Assembly (NCBI RefSeq): GCF_003391395.1
Contig: NZ_CP024190.1
Span: 4,030,001 to 4,094,000 of the forward strand
Length of the DNA: 64,000 bases
Direction: 5' to 3'
Origin: Mycobacterium marinum
GTDB taxonomy: Bacteria > Actinomycetota > Actinomycetes > Mycobacteriales > Mycobacteriaceae
A model generated the notes under the pieces. It was not told where the DNA came from. It worked only from the letters and a program-made list of their open reading frames with translations, and did no database searches. Position numbers and translations under genes: made by a program. Numbering within the stretch: the first letter of the stretch is position 1; each line of letters starts with the position of its first letter. Below are positions 63,233 to 64,000 of the stretch, piece after piece.

Positions 63233-63699
63233 GGCCCGCAATCCGTGCTCCCGGAGAGAGTCTCCAAGAGCACGTGCAGTTTTGCCTGGACATCCACCAC
63301 GGCGCGGGTCGTGGCTAACTCCTGCTCCAGTCGCCGCTTTTCTGCTTGCAGGCCGGCGATTTGCTCGGTGGCCGGATCGCGCCGTTTGCGCCCGAGTGAG
63401 GCCGCCAGCCCGGCCAGCGCACCGGCATCGCGGCCTTTGCGCCATTCGGTGATGTGGCTGGAATACAGCCCCTCGCGGCGTAGCACCGCGCCTTTCTCGC
63501 CGTCAGGCGCTGAGTCGTAGGCAGCCAAAGACCTCAGCTTGTACTTCGCAGTGAATGTCCGTCGCCGGGCGCGCTGAGCCACCTCGGGATCGCGACGTTG
63601 CGTTGCATCGTCCGCCACCCAACCAAGATCTTTCATCCCGGCCGCACAGGCCAACGTCGTCACCATGCTAGCCATTTCGACGAATCTCTCCATCCCCAC
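63217..63699 (-). CDS. IS3-family OrfA (transposase helix-turn-helix protein)
   Basis: The product has a helix-turn-helix (RTFTAKYKLRSLAAYDSAPD, AVLRREGLYSSHITEWRKGR) and a leucine-rich coiled coil (EQIAGLQAEKRRLEQELATT). About 160 aa. In active IS3 elements it is fused to OrfB by -1 frameshifting; OrfB here is broken. Confidence 0.8.
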   Translation of the reverse strand: MGMERFVEMASMVTTLACAAGMKDLGWVADDATQRRDPEVAQRARRRTFTAKYKLRSLAAYDSAPDGEKGAVLRREGLYSSHITEWRKGRDAGALAGLAASLGRKRRDPATEQIAGLQAEKRRLEQELATTRAVVDVQAKLHVLLETLSGSTDCGPRSTP

Positions 63700-63754
63700 C
63701 CTCGGGTCACAGATGATCAGGGAGCAGGTGCCTCAACCCAGGTTGACAGAGAGG

Positions 63755-63875
63755 GGAAGTGCCTTTCCGAATTGGCTTGATCAATGTCTTGACAACATCA
63801 ATCATCCCAGCTCAGAGGGCGCTTCCCTCATTTCGCCCCCGGTGCGGACTCAATTCATCGATGGATTCAGGCTTA
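63755..63875 (-). repeat. 120-bp inverted repeat, right arm
   Basis: Inverse counterpart of 62025-62147. Its outer end, read outward-in, is TAAGCCTGAATCCATCGATG, which resembles the 19-bp repeat at 1131 and 16440. Confidence 0.9.
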
Positions 63876-64000
63876 GCGTCAGGAATACAATGTGACCTGG
63901 AGCTGCGGCGGCAGGGATGGGCGGCGGGGTTCGAGAGCTACTCTGGCGAGGTTTCTTCCGCGTCTAGCAGCGGATTCCATGATTTCATCAATCTTCTGTT

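Larger units (their letters stand above)
62165..63748 (-). mobile_element. IS3-family insertion sequence, frameshifted
   Basis: The ends are TGTCAACCTGAATGAGGCACC (62165-62185) and the inverse of TGTCAACCTGGGTTGAGGCAC (to 63748), typical TG...CA IS3 termini. Length about 1.58 kb, with orfA and a broken orfB on the minus strand. No direct target duplication is seen; instead both sides carry the 120-bp inverted repeats. Confidence 0.8.

Noticed and set aside
1..64000. tRNA, rRNA, CRISPR array or phage
   Set aside because: Read for these on both strands; no cloverleaf, rRNA signature, regular spaced repeat or phage structural gene was recognised. A tRNAscan/CRISPR search would be decisive.

Overview
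The window looks like the chromosome of a slow-growing Mycobacterium. The evidence is a PE_PGRS tail at the left edge, PE and PPE genes, very high GC, and a large block of genes that I recognise from memory as relatives of the M. tuberculosis DosR (DevR) dormancy regulon. The species cannot be fixed from sequence reading alone. Several features are not in the M. tuberculosis arrangement, which suggests a non-tuberculous species such as the M. kansasii/M. marinum group (inference).

Layout. 1-9.5 kb: PE_PGRS tail, a dead IS256 copy, an M23-type lipoprotein, an alpha/beta hydrolase, a small secreted DUF732 protein, a metallophosphoesterase, a triple-DUF190 protein, a MalY/PatB aminotransferase, and a PadR repressor divergent from a membrane protein across a perfect 17-bp palindrome. 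9.5-14.7 kb: a CysQ-type phosphatase, an acyl-CoA-dehydrogenase-like flavoprotein and a berberine-bridge-type FAD oxidase, interrupted by a dead IS30. 14.7-26 kb is an insertion-sequence graveyard (IS3, IS5, IS110, IS1380 and IS30 remnants plus one intact IS481 transposase) that also carries a PPE-SVP gene, a PPE pseudogene, a PE-PPE hydrolase gene and small orphan ORFs. 26-28.6 kb: an SDR, an SRPBCC protein and a haloalkane dehalogenase.

28.6-61.9 kb is a dormancy-type island. From the left it holds an Acg-type nitroreductase with a downstream KAS III pair (one partner catalytically degenerate), a Rv2004c-like kinase and universal stress proteins. The hspX-Rv2030c-pfkB-Rv2028c series follows. 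It leads directly into a DosR-like response regulator and a DosS/DosT-like heme GAF kinase. Next are a second Acg-type gene, and an operon of an acyl/acetyl-CoA synthetase, E1 alpha, E1 beta, E2 and an acyl carrier protein. After these come an Rv3129-like protein, a PE protein, a complete group-3b-like [NiFe] hydrogenase with its protease, a Rv1733c-like membrane protein, a Rv3131-like nitroreductase, and a P1B ATPase fused to a hemerythrin domain. DosR-box-like sequences (GGGnC...G(T/G)CC type) lie before many of these units.

Working model (inference): hypoxia or NO is sensed by the GAF kinase and relayed to the DosR-like regulator. The regulator switches on chaperone, stress proteins, nitroreductases, a 2-oxoacid dehydrogenase branch that makes acyl-CoA and NADH, and a hydrogenase that can discharge reductant as H2. 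The right edge (62-63.9 kb) is a frameshifted IS3 element lying between two nearly identical, inverted 120-bp sequences.
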